Source: Alangreenwoodia sp964438605 (lineage in GTDB: Bacteria > Bacillota > Clostridia > Peptostreptococcales > Anaerovoracaceae). From it: a stretch of 16,392 nt of DNA. A program made the translations under genes and the position numbers. A model generated the notes under the pieces. The model searched no databases and was not told where the DNA came from. It was given only the letters and a program-made list of their open reading frames with translations. The stretch is from the NCBI GenBank assembly GCA_964438605.1, contig CAYTKT010000045.1, positions 1 through 16,392 of the forward strand, given 5' to 3'. Of the stretch, positions 1-7,514 are shown piece after piece (the stretch's first letter is position 1; the number at the start of each line of letters is the position of its first letter).

Positions 1-2
1 GT

Positions 3-89
3 CAAGATGCAGGTGACTTAATTCAAGTGTTCAATTTGCAATTGCAATTAAGGATCATGACAAAAGTGCAAAGAAAGGAAAAAATATGA
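3..89 (+). other. Possible 3' end of an ORF entering from the left edge (28 codons)
   Basis: One plus-strand frame is open from the edge to a TGA at 87-89; the other two plus frames close by base 21. The product would end in a basic tail (KVQRKEKI). I do not recognise it. The middle of this stretch (about 23-53) closely matches, in inverted orientation and in the same codon phase, the sequence at the right edge of the window. It may therefore be part of a repeat rather than the end of a gene. Twenty-eight open codons are weak evidence on their own. Confidence 0.2.
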
Positions 90-106
90 TCCTTCCCGGC
101 ACTTTT
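62..106. terminator. Terminator-like dyad, possibly bidirectional
   Basis: AAAAGTGC (62-69) pairs perfectly with GCACTTTT (99-106). An inner GAAAGG (74-79) pairs with CCTTCC (91-96) with one G-U. On the minus strand the structure ends in TTTTG and lies just beyond the last stop of the amidase relic (126). On the plus strand it ends in TTTTTCTC and follows the possible ORF ending at 89. A competing 9-bp perfect inverted repeat, AAGGATCAT (50-58)/ATGATCCTT (86-94), overlaps it, so two alternative folds are possible. Confidence 0.45.
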
Positions 107-125
107 TCTCGTATTATATATAAGC

Positions 126-557
126 CTATTCGCTCACTGCCCGATGCAATATCGTTATGACTTCCTCGCGTGTGACGAACGACTTATATTTCTTATTACC
201 GTTCTCATCTCCCTGAATGATACCGGCACTTTCCGCCCACTGGCGGTCCCCTGCCGACCATGCGTCCGGTGTCAGTTCTGCGCGGCTTGTAAGCCATGTG
301 TTCATCATTTGATGAAACTGTTCCTGTGTCACTTCTTCTCTCTCCTGTTGTTGCTACGGTTGCTGAACCATTCACATAAAATAATTCCAATCAACGCCAT
401 TTTTTATAAAATTTTTATTCCGCAGGATTCTCGGACAGTTCTTGCCTGTCCAATGATTGTGCTGCACGATGCGGCTTACCGGAATACTGAGATCGCGCAT
501 CAATTCTTTGGTCAGCCAGACGGCGTTGTCCACCGCTTTCTTCCGGTCGCCGGATTT
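126..557 (-). pseudogene. N-acetylmuramoyl-L-alanine amidase (Amidase_2, CwlA-like) 3' fragment with wall-binding tail, broken
   Basis: Reading leftward from 557 in one frame gives the second half of a phage/Clostridia-type Amidase_2 domain. A GDRKKAVDNAVWLTKELM-like helix is followed by the zinc-site region IVQHNHWTGKNCPRILR and the usual NGVDWNYF ending. The same frame continues through TGA (372-374) and TAG (354-356) into QQQEREEVTQEQFHQMM, then a tryptophan-rich SLH-like tail domain (WAESAGIIQGDENG, then TREEVITILHR) ending at 126. All parts are in phase, so this was one protein now cut by nonsense mutations. The first ~100 residues, with the rest of the active site, are missing. The last 68 codons keep a GTG start (332) with AGGAG 9 nt upstream, so that tail could still be translated alone. 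Homology is from motif recognition only. Confidence 0.72.
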
Positions 558-1002
558 CTACAATAATTTCTTCCCCATGTCACGGAACAGGCAAGTCACA
601 ACCTGGCCGCGAGTGCAAGCTTCCTCAGGAGAGAAGGTCATCGCACTGGTTTCCTTAGTGATTCCGTCTTCAACCGCCCAGGAGACCGCTCCCGCATAGT
701 AAGCGTCCTGCTCTACATCACTATAACTGACGCCGGAAACGGATGGAGTTCCCTCATAGCGATAGAGGAACGTCACGATCTGAGCACGAGTGCAGATGTC
801 GTCGGGAGAGAAGGTGGTGTCTGGTGGTTCCGAGCGTGATTCCCTTCTCGACAGCCCACAGGACTGCTTTGCCATAGTATTCGTGCAGGTCCACATCGGT
901 AAACGGATTCTCCGTGGAGACCGGTTCAGGGGAACCGACGGCGCGCCACAGGAAGGTAACAATCTCCGCACGGATGCAGCCCAGATTCGGAGAAAGGGCC
1001 AT
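558..1002 (-). pseudogene. S-layer-homology (SLH) domain protein, 3' remnant with frameshift
   Basis: The minus strand encodes about two and a half SLH repeats. The first (from about 1002) reads SPNLGCIRAEIVTFLWRAVG, then FTDVDLHEYYGKAVLWAVEKGIT. The frame then shifts near 820-826, in a GGTGGT-rich stretch. The next frame reads TFSPDDICTRAQIVTFLYRY, then YSDVEQDAYYAGAVSWAVEDGIT, and TFSPEEACTRGQVVTCLFRD, ending at TAG (558-560). SLH repeats anchor proteins to pyruvylated secondary wall polymer on the Gram-positive surface. Nothing recognisable lies before 1002, so the export signal and any catalytic part are lost. The TAG looks like the natural end of an SLH protein. It is followed without any gap, and in frame, by the amidase fragment, which suggests a deletion junction there. 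Confidence 0.75.
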
Positions 1003-1102
1003 GCAAAAAATCGGATTTCAAAAGTCCTCATAAATTCACCATGTCCATGGAGAAAGGCGCTTCCTGCGCAGACTGCAACGATTCGGAATATCGCCGTCTC
1101 GC

Positions 1103-2827
1103 CTATCTTGCACTTTCCGTATCGATCTCTGCTTTTTCCATCTTCACCCGACACTGCTTGCTGAAAAAGCCAATCCCCACATGCCAACACTCCTCATAGC
1201 CTTTTTCTGCCAGCGGCTTATCATAGTCGAATCGTACGATCTGTTCCAACGCCTCCTCTGCGGCCTGCTCCATTAATTTCTTTTTTTTCACTTTTTTGAG
1301 TTCGATCACTGCCGCCGGGCTGACGCCATTGCGGTGATATACGCAAATGTCGTACCGCCCTTTTCCCGATTCGAGGTTCGATTTTTTGACATATCCATCG
1401 AAATTTTGGAGCACCCCCATCAAAAATCCATGATAAAAGGATTCCGCGCTGTCAAGATAACTGATCGACGTTTCTAAAAGAAGGCCAAGTTCCCGCTCCA
1501 GCGTCTGCGCGTCGCCGTCGAGCAGCGCTTCATATAAAACGGTCAGATCATGTGTTTTGATCTGCTCCTCAAACCATTCACTGATTTTATCCTCGTAAAT
1601 CGTCAGAACTTCGTCATTTGGGATCGTCAAAATCAAATAAATCTTCCGTTTCTCAAATTCTTCCGACACTTTCTTCAAATATCCGGTAAAGAACAGAAAA
1701 TTCCACAGATTGTCCTGACTGCTCTGAATGTCTTCATAAGTGATGTCTTCATGTACCGGTTTGCGGATCGTTCCGCCAGCCATTAAAGTTTCCAATTCCT
1801 CCCGTGCAGTTCCGTCCGCCTTATGAATCAGGTCACGCACGATGTCATTGGAACTCGTGTTTGCCCAGTAAGGTCTGCCAAAGGCGTTTTTATTTGCTCG
1901 CAAGTCTGTCATGAAGTTGACAACGCTCCAGGGATTGTACACTTCGGAATTTCCAAACAGATAGCCGTCGTACCACCTGCGGATGTCGTCCATGCGTTCC
2001 TCCACACCGTAATACGCAGCCATCGCCTCTACTTCCTTCGGCATGAAGCCAAAATATTCTCCATACGTTTCGTCAAGAATGGAAACGATACGCAAATTGT
2101 TTAATCCAGTAAAGATGCTCTCCCTGCTGATGCGCAGACAACCGGTAATCACAGCGAACTGTAGATTCGGATTGGTCTTCAGCGCCGATTCAAACAGGGA
2201 ACGGATGAAAGAGATCATCTTGTCATAAAAACCCTGGAAGTATGAATTTTCTAGTGGTACATCGTATTCGTCGATCAGAAGGATCACTTTTTTCCCGACT
2301 GTTTTGTAAATACAATCTGACAAAAAACGCAGCGCATCCGCATAGTGTTCTGGTTCTGCTTTCCAATCTCTGATTTGTAAAAAGCGCTCCTTTTCTACAG
2401 AAGAAAGTTTGTCCGTATCTAAAATATGATCATAGCGACGAAATTCTCTGGCAATTTCTTTTATGATCATTCCGTATGCCGTTTTAAAATCAGGTTGTTT
2501 TGCGGATTTCAATGTTAAAGAGATCACCGGATACTGCTGCATCTGTTTCGTATACTCTTCGCCAGCGTCCATGATTTTCAGACCGTTAAAAATCGTGTGG
2601 TTTTCTGCATTTAATGTTTCGCCTCCCGTATCCTCAAAGAAATATTTCAGCATACTCATGTTCAAAGTCTTTCCAAATCGCCGTGGGCGCGTGAACAGCG
2701 TAACTTTCGATAAATTATCGAGAAGATCTTTGATCAACAACGTCTTATCCACATAATAAAATCCTTCTTCTATGATTTCCTTAAAATCCTCCGTGCCGAT
2801 CGGCAGTGGCCTATATTCCATTCCCAT
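1103..2827 (-). CDS. AAA-ATPase_like / PD-(D/E)XK nuclease-fold protein
   Basis: This 574-residue protein has the two-part architecture of the AAA-ATPase_like (PF09820) plus PDDEXK_9 (PF08011) family, common in multiple copies in Clostridia, Bacteroidetes and Fusobacteria. It starts with the typical LPIGTEDFKEIIEEGFYYVDKT segment. A P-loop variant, TRPRRFGKT (about 46-54), and Walker B VILLIDEYD (about 181-189) follow. The C-terminal part carries a PD-(D/E)XK core: Asp in GRYD (about 493) and E-x-K in VIELKK (about 509-511). The ATG at 2827 is preceded by GAGGGAG at good distance. Length is normal and the frame is intact although it adjoins decayed genes. The family's role is unproven; links to mobile elements or defence have been suggested because of the nuclease fold and patchy distribution. 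It is cytoplasmic, with no signal or membrane segment. No terminator is seen after 1103. Confidence 0.88.
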   Translation of the reverse strand: MGMEYRPLPIGTEDFKEIIEEGFYYVDKTLLIKDLLDNLSKVTLFTRPRRFGKTLNMSMLKYFFEDTGGETLNAENHTIFNGLKIMDAGEEYTKQMQQYPVISLTLKSAKQPDFKTAYGMIIKEIAREFRRYDHILDTDKLSSVEKERFLQIRDWKAEPEHYADALRFLSDCIYKTVGKKVILLIDEYDVPLENSYFQGFYDKMISFIRSLFESALKTNPNLQFAVITGCLRISRESIFTGLNNLRIVSILDETYGEYFGFMPKEVEAMAAYYGVEERMDDIRRWYDGYLFGNSEVYNPWSVVNFMTDLRANKNAFGRPYWANTSSNDIVRDLIHKADGTAREELETLMAGGTIRKPVHEDITYEDIQSSQDNLWNFLFFTGYLKKVSEEFEKRKIYLILTIPNDEVLTIYEDKISEWFEEQIKTHDLTVLYEALLDGDAQTLERELGLLLETSISYLDSAESFYHGFLMGVLQNFDGYVKKSNLESGKGRYDICVYHRNGVSPAAVIELKKVKKKKLMEQAAEEALEQIVRFDYDKPLAEKGYEECWHVGIGFFSKQCRVKMEKAEIDTESAR

Positions 2828-3889
2828 AACAACACTCCCTCTGGTTTTTCATCTCAATCTTCTTTTTTCATTATACCCGGTTTCGCATCCTCTGTCACTT
2901 GCAGGGAAGAAGAAAACATCCTTAGAAATTCTCCATGCAATGATCATACGGAAACGGAGCACACCGCCCCGCAAGAGTAATAAAGGCCCTGCTCCAGGAT
3001 ATTCCACCAAGCGCAAAAAGACGATTTACCGGGGGCAATTGGGAGAAGTGCCACAGACACAGCAAAGGGCCGCGATACGACAGTTTCTTCTCCTGGATGA
3101 CAGAAAAGATTCGGAAGGAGAAGAGAACTTCGATTCCTGTTGCAACTACGCAAAACGGTATAGCCCGTTTTCGGCTGATAGACAGTCTGCACCCATACAC
3201 GCTACCATACGGCACGGGCCAGAAAGCTGCAAATCCATGTAGCAAAACTGCCAGAAGCTAAAAAGCACAAGGAAAAAGAGGGAAAAAAGCATTACGGCAC
3301 GAGCATTTACGGGATATCCAGCTTGTTCTTGCCATTTGCGAATCGGCAAATAAAATATTTTTTACGAAAGCAGCATTTTTTGGCCGATTTAATGTTAGAA
3401 TAGTGAAGGAAATAGCTGTTATTTTCATGCGGGTGACAGTGCATGGAGTATGCAGAGCGGTATCATGCTTACGGCTGTTTGAAAGCTATTTTAAATCAAA
3501 CACACAGACGAATTGAAACCACAGCGCGGGAAACAGAGTTTCTCGGCGCAAGCAAATGCTAGTGCGGATTCAGAAACAGTAAAATCTATCCACAGCCAAA
3601 CAGACGGCTATGCTTTCGGCAGGTGCTGTGCGGACTCGGAAGCAGTAAATCTTGCAAAGCCGTGCCGGAAAGCACGGTCACAGGGAAATGCTTTGGAATT
3701 TGGAATGGAATATCTTGAAAAAGATCAGCAGGAATGTGCTATCGATTCTGAATTTTTGGGAAAACAGGAATTTGCTTTCTGGAAATCTTGCGAAGTATTA
3801 GCCGGAATGCATGGCTACCGGTAAATTTTGCGAAAATTCGTAAGTAAAATTCTTTTTCTGCCGCATTACTGAGTGATTGAAGGAGAAAC
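2828..3889. other. Gene-poor stretch, unassigned
   Basis: No convincing protein gene. Between about 2920 and 3350 several frames on both strands are open at once, but none has a ribosome binding site or a recognisable motif. The plus strand at about 3513-3824 is open from a TTG without a ribosome binding site. An imperfect direct repeat (3562-3586 and 3628-3651) and a small hairpin (3660-3677) are the only structure I see. It may be an old, decayed accessory segment. Confidence 0.5.
3562..3651. repeat. Imperfect direct repeat, two ~25-bp copies
   Basis: GTGCGGATTCAGAAACAGTA (from 3562) and GTGCGGACTCGGAAGCAGTA (from 3628) differ at three positions and start 66 bp apart. Both are preceded by a CTCGGC/TTCGGC-type motif and followed by an A/T-rich AAATCT run. 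No third copy is obvious. A 6-bp hairpin, CCGTGC/GCACGG (3660-3665 and 3672-3677), follows the second copy. Confidence 0.5.
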
Positions 3890-3973
3890 ATGCAGGGATT
3901 GCACCGGACACATGCCGAGGCCCGGCATCCCTCAGTCGTCGCAGGAGTAAATGTTGTGAAAGTTCCTAGATGA
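3890..3973 (+). CDS. Possible small ORF (27 codons) with a strong ribosome binding site
   Basis: AAGGAG (3880-3885) lies 4 nt before an ATG at 3890, a good Shine-Dalgarno arrangement in a stretch that otherwise lacks genes. The frame runs to TGA at 3971-3973. The product would start MQGLHRTHAEARHP and end VKVPR; it is basic, has no membrane helix and is not recognised. A perfect hairpin, ATGCCG/CGGCAT (3912-3917 and 3923-3928), lies inside it. The candidate promoter of the LRR gene begins at its stop codon. It could be a true small protein, a leader peptide or chance; codon statistics cannot decide at this length. Confidence 0.25.
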   Translation: MQGLHRTHAEARHPSVVAGVNVVKVPR

Positions 3974-3999
3974 AATAGCGGATGCAGATGTTATATAAT
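3970..3999 (+). promoter_or_regulatory. Candidate sigma-A promoter of the LRR/VWA/MoxR cluster
   Basis: A consensus TATAAT (3994-3999) sits in TGTTATATAAT. An ATGAAA-like -35 (3970-3975, 4 of 6 consensus positions) is 18 bp upstream. The start of transcription would be near 4006, giving a leader of about 190 nt before the LRR gene's ATG at 4195. The -35 is weak; the TG before the A/T-rich -10 partly compensates. Confidence 0.4.
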
Positions 4000-4008
4000 A
4001 GATGTATT

Positions 4009-4067
4009 CGAAAACAGCGCAGGTTTTGCAGGAATTTTCAGTCAGAAAATCCGGCAGTCTGCCGGGT
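4009..4067 (+). promoter_or_regulatory. Hairpin-rich 5' leader ahead of the LRR gene
   Basis: Three adjacent dyads fall in the presumed leader: AAAAC/GTTTT at about 4011-4027; GGAATTTTC pairing with GAAAATCC with one bulge (4031-4052); and ATCCGGCA/TGCCGGGT around GTC (4049-4067, one G-U). The second and third share the ATCC and cannot form together, as in an attenuator or switch. No known riboswitch class is recognised and no U-run follows. Confidence 0.3.
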
Positions 4068-4194
4068 CTGCGATGAAGACATTGTGATGCCGGCAACGAC
4101 ATTTTCGTCGTTAATGCACAGATGCGGGGAGGCACCATTGAGGCATCGGTGTGAAAAATATTTTGTATGTATTTAATGAATGGAGGTAATTCTC

Positions 4195-5034
4195 ATGAAG
4201 TATACGGAATACTCTCCAGAATCTGATTTTAATGTGAGTTATGACGGAAAGTCACTCATTATTGTAGGATATGGGAATGCTGCTGTCAGAGAGATTGTCA
4301 TTCCGCCGACGATCAACGGTGCGCCGGTGACCAATATTGGAAACAGTGCGTTTACGGCGTGCGATGAGTTGAGGCGGATTGTTTTGCCGGATACTGTTGT
4401 ATCGATTGAAAACGGAGCGTTTAAAGGATGTTCGAATCTTGTGGATGCGGTGCTCTCAAAGGATTTGAAGTCGATCGGGTCACTGAGCTTTGCCGGATGT
4501 ACAAATTTGAAGCGTGTTACGCTGCCGAACTGCCTGGACCGGTTTGAGATTAACTCATTCCGCGACTGTAGACAGCTTCGTGAAATCATTGTATGGCACA
4601 GAGAGAAGCAGGAATATATTTCTTTTGCTGTTTCGTCTGAGGCGGAAGCGGCGGCGTGGCTTTATCTCAGAGGCGTTTTGCGAGCGACTGATCCCAACCA
4701 TGCGTATATGGACAAATATGACGCGACTTTTCTTGAGATTAAGGGCGAATACGATATGTATAATATCGCTGTTTCGCGCTTGAAAAATCCGGTAGATCTG
4801 GCGCCGGAATACCGGAAAATTTATGAGGACGCACTGAAAGGCGCGGTTCCTCAGATCATCCAACGGGATCAGGTGGATCGGCTGACGGCAATCGGGTCGC
4901 TTGGCTGCATCAAGGAAGATCTTCTGGATGAATATATTCATATGGCCAGCCAGATCGGCGGCGGCTGTATTGCGTATCTTTTGGATTATAAGCACAGGAT
5001 CGGGAAGAACTCAGGGTATGATTTTTCTCTGTAA
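4195..5034 (+). CDS. BspA-type leucine-rich-repeat protein with helical C-terminal domain
   Basis: This 279-residue protein starts at ATG 4195, preceded by GGAGG (4182-4186) at 8 nt. An in-frame ATG at 4180 overlaps that site and is unlikely. After a short N-terminal strand region come four 23-residue LRR_5 repeats at about residues 46-134 (pattern IxxxAFxxCxxLxxIxLPxx). They read VTNIGNSAFTACDELRRIVL, then VVSIENGAFKGCSNL, LKSIGSLSFAGCTNL and LDRFEINSFRDCRQL. The remaining ~145 residues look mostly helical (YDMYNIAVSRLKNP, YRKIYEDALKGAVPQIIQRD, EYIHMASQIGGGCIAYLLDYK), a repeat-like module often following LRRs in such Clostridia proteins. There is no signal peptide or anchor, so it is probably cytoplasmic, unlike secreted BspA adhesins. 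It lies 95 nt before the VWA gene on the same strand with no clear terminator, so co-transcription is likely. It may recognise a partner of the VWA/ATPase pair; that is inference. Confidence 0.85.
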   Translation: MKYTEYSPESDFNVSYDGKSLIIVGYGNAAVREIVIPPTINGAPVTNIGNSAFTACDELRRIVLPDTVVSIENGAFKGCSNLVDAVLSKDLKSIGSLSFAGCTNLKRVTLPNCLDRFEINSFRDCRQLREIIVWHREKQEYISFAVSSEAEAAAWLYLRGVLRATDPNHAYMDKYDATFLEIKGEYDMYNIAVSRLKNPVDLAPEYRKIYEDALKGAVPQIIQRDQVDRLTAIGSLGCIKEDLLDEYIHMASQIGGGCIAYLLDYKHRIGKNSGYDFSL

Positions 5035-5054
5035 TGCATGTACAAATACATGCA
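5035..5054 (+). repeat. Perfect 8-bp stem hairpin directly after the LRR stop codon
   Basis: TGCATGTA (5035-5042), loop CAAA, TACATGCA (5047-5054), beginning at the base after the TAA. No U-run follows, so it is not a canonical terminator. It could slow 3' decay or mark partial termination between the LRR and VWA genes. Confidence 0.5.
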
Positions 5055-5129
5055 CTGTAAAGCATAAATGTTGTAAGTGATGCGAACGGTGTGAAAAGAT
5101 CAGCACAAGATGGAAAATGGTGAGATAAT

Positions 5130-7514
5130 ATGGCTGATAATAATTTAAATAATGTGACTCAGATGACACAAAAAGAACAGATCTCGGCGGAACGTGCGGA
5201 AACGCTCCGTGCAGACGCGAAGCGGATTGCGCTGCAGATTTTGGATCTGACGCGCAACGGACTGTTCGTTTCCCTGCGCTTTCTCGATCTGGCGCTCTGC
5301 CAGTTTGACTATATCAACACGGAGAAGATTCAGGGAATCTCAACAACGGGACAGCATATCGTATACAATAGTCAGTATGTCATTCGCAGTTATATGAAGG
5401 ACAGGCAGGCTCTTTCGAGAGATTATCTGCATATGGTGCTTCACTGTATTTTCCGGCATCCGTTTGTGTCGGAAAATCTCGATGAGGAGTACTGGAATCT
5501 GGCGACAGATATTGCGGTCGAAACGATTATAGATGAGCTGGGACTCAAACAGACCGCCACACAGAATGCGCAGGAAATTTCTGCTGAGGTGACGCGCATT
5601 AAAAAAATGGTCAAAACTGTAACGGCGGAACAGCTTTATCAGATGTTTCGCAGCGGCTCTGTCCGTGAGAAGGATATTGAACTGTGGCGTAAACTGTTTT
5701 ACCGCGATGATCACAGGATCTGGTGGGATATTGCGGAACAGATCGCAGAGGAAATGAAGCGCCGCGAAGAAGAGGAAAAAGCGAACGAGGAAGCCGAAAA
5801 GAATCAGTCAAAGCAGCCTCCTGAGGAGGAAGCTATTGAAGATGAGAAGTCGGAAGACGAAAAAGATAGAGAGGCTGACGAGGAAAGCGAAACCGGTGAA
5901 GAAGACGGCGAAGGCGATCAGGAATCTGATCAGGAAGATGGTGAGGATTCCGAAGCGGAGGAAGACAGTCCGCAAGAAGGCGAAGAAGATGATGAAACTT
6001 CAAAAGACAGCGATGGCGATGAGGAGGAAGATTCCGGGGAAACTCCGGAAGAAGACGGAGAGGAAAAGGGGCAGGAGGAAGAAAATTACGACGAGGATAC
6101 TTACGAAGACGAATACAGCAGCACGCCGGGACAGACGCTTAAGCGCGAAAATCCAGACGATCTTGCAGATCCCGACTCGGATACGCAGGAATCGGGCAAT
6201 GAAGGAAGTGACGATGGAACAGGCGGCGGAAAACCTGACGAAAACGACCCGCAGCAATCCGATCAGGAAGGTGATTCCCGGCCGAATGATCAGTCAGGCG
6301 AGGGGTTAGACGGCCAGGATGATCATCATAAACCGGAAGGCAAGGATAATACGGCGGATTCACTGAGCGGCAGCACAGATGAAGGCCAGCGCGATGATAT
6401 GCCGGGAGAGGATCCGTTTGCCGACGGTGAGCAGAAGCAGAACAGTGCGCTGAGCGAAGGCGGCAGCAGTTCGAAAAATACGGCGCAGCAGCACGGTCAG
6501 AAATCCGCGGGTACCGGCGGAGGCGGCGACGGGTCACAGTCGGCGTGGCAGCACGATTCGGGCAGCGCCAACCGCAGAGGCGATGGCGAGCGCAATGAAA
6601 ACGATCGCAGGCAGCTACAGGGCGATGCTGACCCGAATTCGCAGCAGGAAATCTCCTCTACTGATGAAAAGCTGGAAGAAGCCGTTCCGACGGAAGCATC
6701 AGAGGAGTCTTCTCCGGATGAGGAGAAAGAAGCGTCTTTTATGCATAATCAGTCGGAGCAGGATGAATTGAAGGACAAGTGGAAGGACCTGAGCGAGCGG
6801 ATTCTCGTCGATCTTCAGACATCCTCGAAGGAATGGGGCGATAAGTCGGATACAATGCTTCAGGGCGTCAAGAAGATTAATCGCGATAAATACGACTATT
6901 CCACGTTTCTGCGGAAGTTCGCGACGATGCGCGAGGACATACAGATCAATCCGGAGGAATTTGATTACGTATATTACACTTACGGGATGCAGCGATACGG
7001 AAATATTCCGCTGATCGAGCCGCTTGAATATAAAGAAGTCAAAAAGGTACGCGATTTCGTTATCGCTATCGACACGTCGGGTTCCTGCGCTGGGGAAGTT
7101 GTCCAGAAATTCCTCGATAAGACGTATTCTCTGTTTACGCAGCAGGAAAATTTCTTTAAGAAGATTAACCTGCATATTATCCAGTGCGACGCCCAGATTC
7201 AAAGCGATGTGAAGATTACTAACCGTCAGGAGTTTGATGATTACGTCAGGGATCTTGAGTTTACGGGCTTCGGCGGTACGGATTTTCGCCCTGTATTTGA
7301 ATATGTCAACGAGCTTTTAGAACAGAATGAATTCGATGATCTTAAAGGTCTGATTTACTTTACAGACGGCAACGGAACTTATCCGAAGAAACGACCGCCA
7401 TATGAAACAGCATTTGTATTCGTCGACGATGACGAATTCGAATATGAAGTCCCAAGCTGGGCTATGAAGTTAGTGCTTGAAACGAGCGATATTATGCAGG
7501 AGGTACTTATATGA
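5130..7514 (+). CDS. VWA-like protein with metallopeptidase-like N-domain (DUF2201 family) and long acidic linker
   Basis: This 794-residue protein has three parts. Residues 1-210 match the putative metallopeptidase domain found before DUF2201 VWA domains: LHMVLHCIFRHPF holds His 101, 105 and 110, and WNLATDIAVE (about 122-131) holds the downstream Asp. The HExxH glutamate is replaced by Met (HMVLH). Residues about 211-550 are a hydrophilic linker, first E/D-rich, then D/G/S/Q/N-rich, presumably disordered. Residues about 550-794 end in a von Willebrand A fold with a complete MIDAS: DTSGS (Asp648, Ser650, Ser652), Thr717 in GGTDF and Asp746 in FTDG. It starts at ATG 5130 after GGTGAG. Its stop overlaps the start of the MoxR-like ATPase (ATGA), so the two are translationally coupled. 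Such VWA proteins usually work with MoxR ATPases in remodelling or metal-insertion tasks; the substrate is unknown. It is probably cytoplasmic. Confidence 0.88.
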   Translation: MADNNLNNVTQMTQKEQISAERAETLRADAKRIALQILDLTRNGLFVSLRFLDLALCQFDYINTEKIQGISTTGQHIVYNSQYVIRSYMKDRQALSRDYLHMVLHCIFRHPFVSENLDEEYWNLATDIAVETIIDELGLKQTATQNAQEISAEVTRIKKMVKTVTAEQLYQMFRSGSVREKDIELWRKLFYRDDHRIWWDIAEQIAEEMKRREEEEKANEEAEKNQSKQPPEEEAIEDEKSEDEKDREADEESETGEEDGEGDQESDQEDGEDSEAEEDSPQEGEEDDETSKDSDGDEEEDSGETPEEDGEEKGQEEENYDEDTYEDEYSSTPGQTLKRENPDDLADPDSDTQESGNEGSDDGTGGGKPDENDPQQSDQEGDSRPNDQSGEGLDGQDDHHKPEGKDNTADSLSGSTDEGQRDDMPGEDPFADGEQKQNSALSEGGSSSKNTAQQHGQKSAGTGGGGDGSQSAWQHDSGSANRRGDGERNENDRRQLQGDADPNSQQEISSTDEKLEEAVPTEASEESSPDEEKEASFMHNQSEQDELKDKWKDLSERILVDLQTSSKEWGDKSDTMLQGVKKINRDKYDYSTFLRKFATMREDIQINPEEFDYVYYTYGMQRYGNIPLIEPLEYKEVKKVRDFVIAIDTSGSCAGEVVQKFLDKTYSLFTQQENFFKKINLHIIQCDAQIQSDVKITNRQEFDDYVRDLEFTGFGGTDFRPVFEYVNELLEQNEFDDLKGLIYFTDGNGTYPKKRPPYETAFVFVDDDEFEYEVPSWAMKLVLETSDIMQEVLI

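Noticed and set aside
3046..3057. AAGTGCCACAGA, which resembles a conserved part of RNase P RNA
   Set aside because: The other conserved blocks (such as GAGGAAAGUCC and the P4 strands) are not found at the right distances.
2772..3242. 156-codon plus-strand ORF, and overlapping minus-strand ORFs at 2922-3349
   Set aside because: Open simultaneously in several frames, no ribosome binding site, overlaps the AAA gene start; no recognisable motif.
3513..3824. 103-codon plus-strand ORF
   Set aside because: TTG start without ribosome binding site; composition looks non-coding; its apparent internal repeat is the DNA direct repeat.
5836..6309. Lys/Arg-rich 157-codon ORF
   Set aside because: Frame-shifted shadow of the GA-rich acidic linker of the VWA protein.
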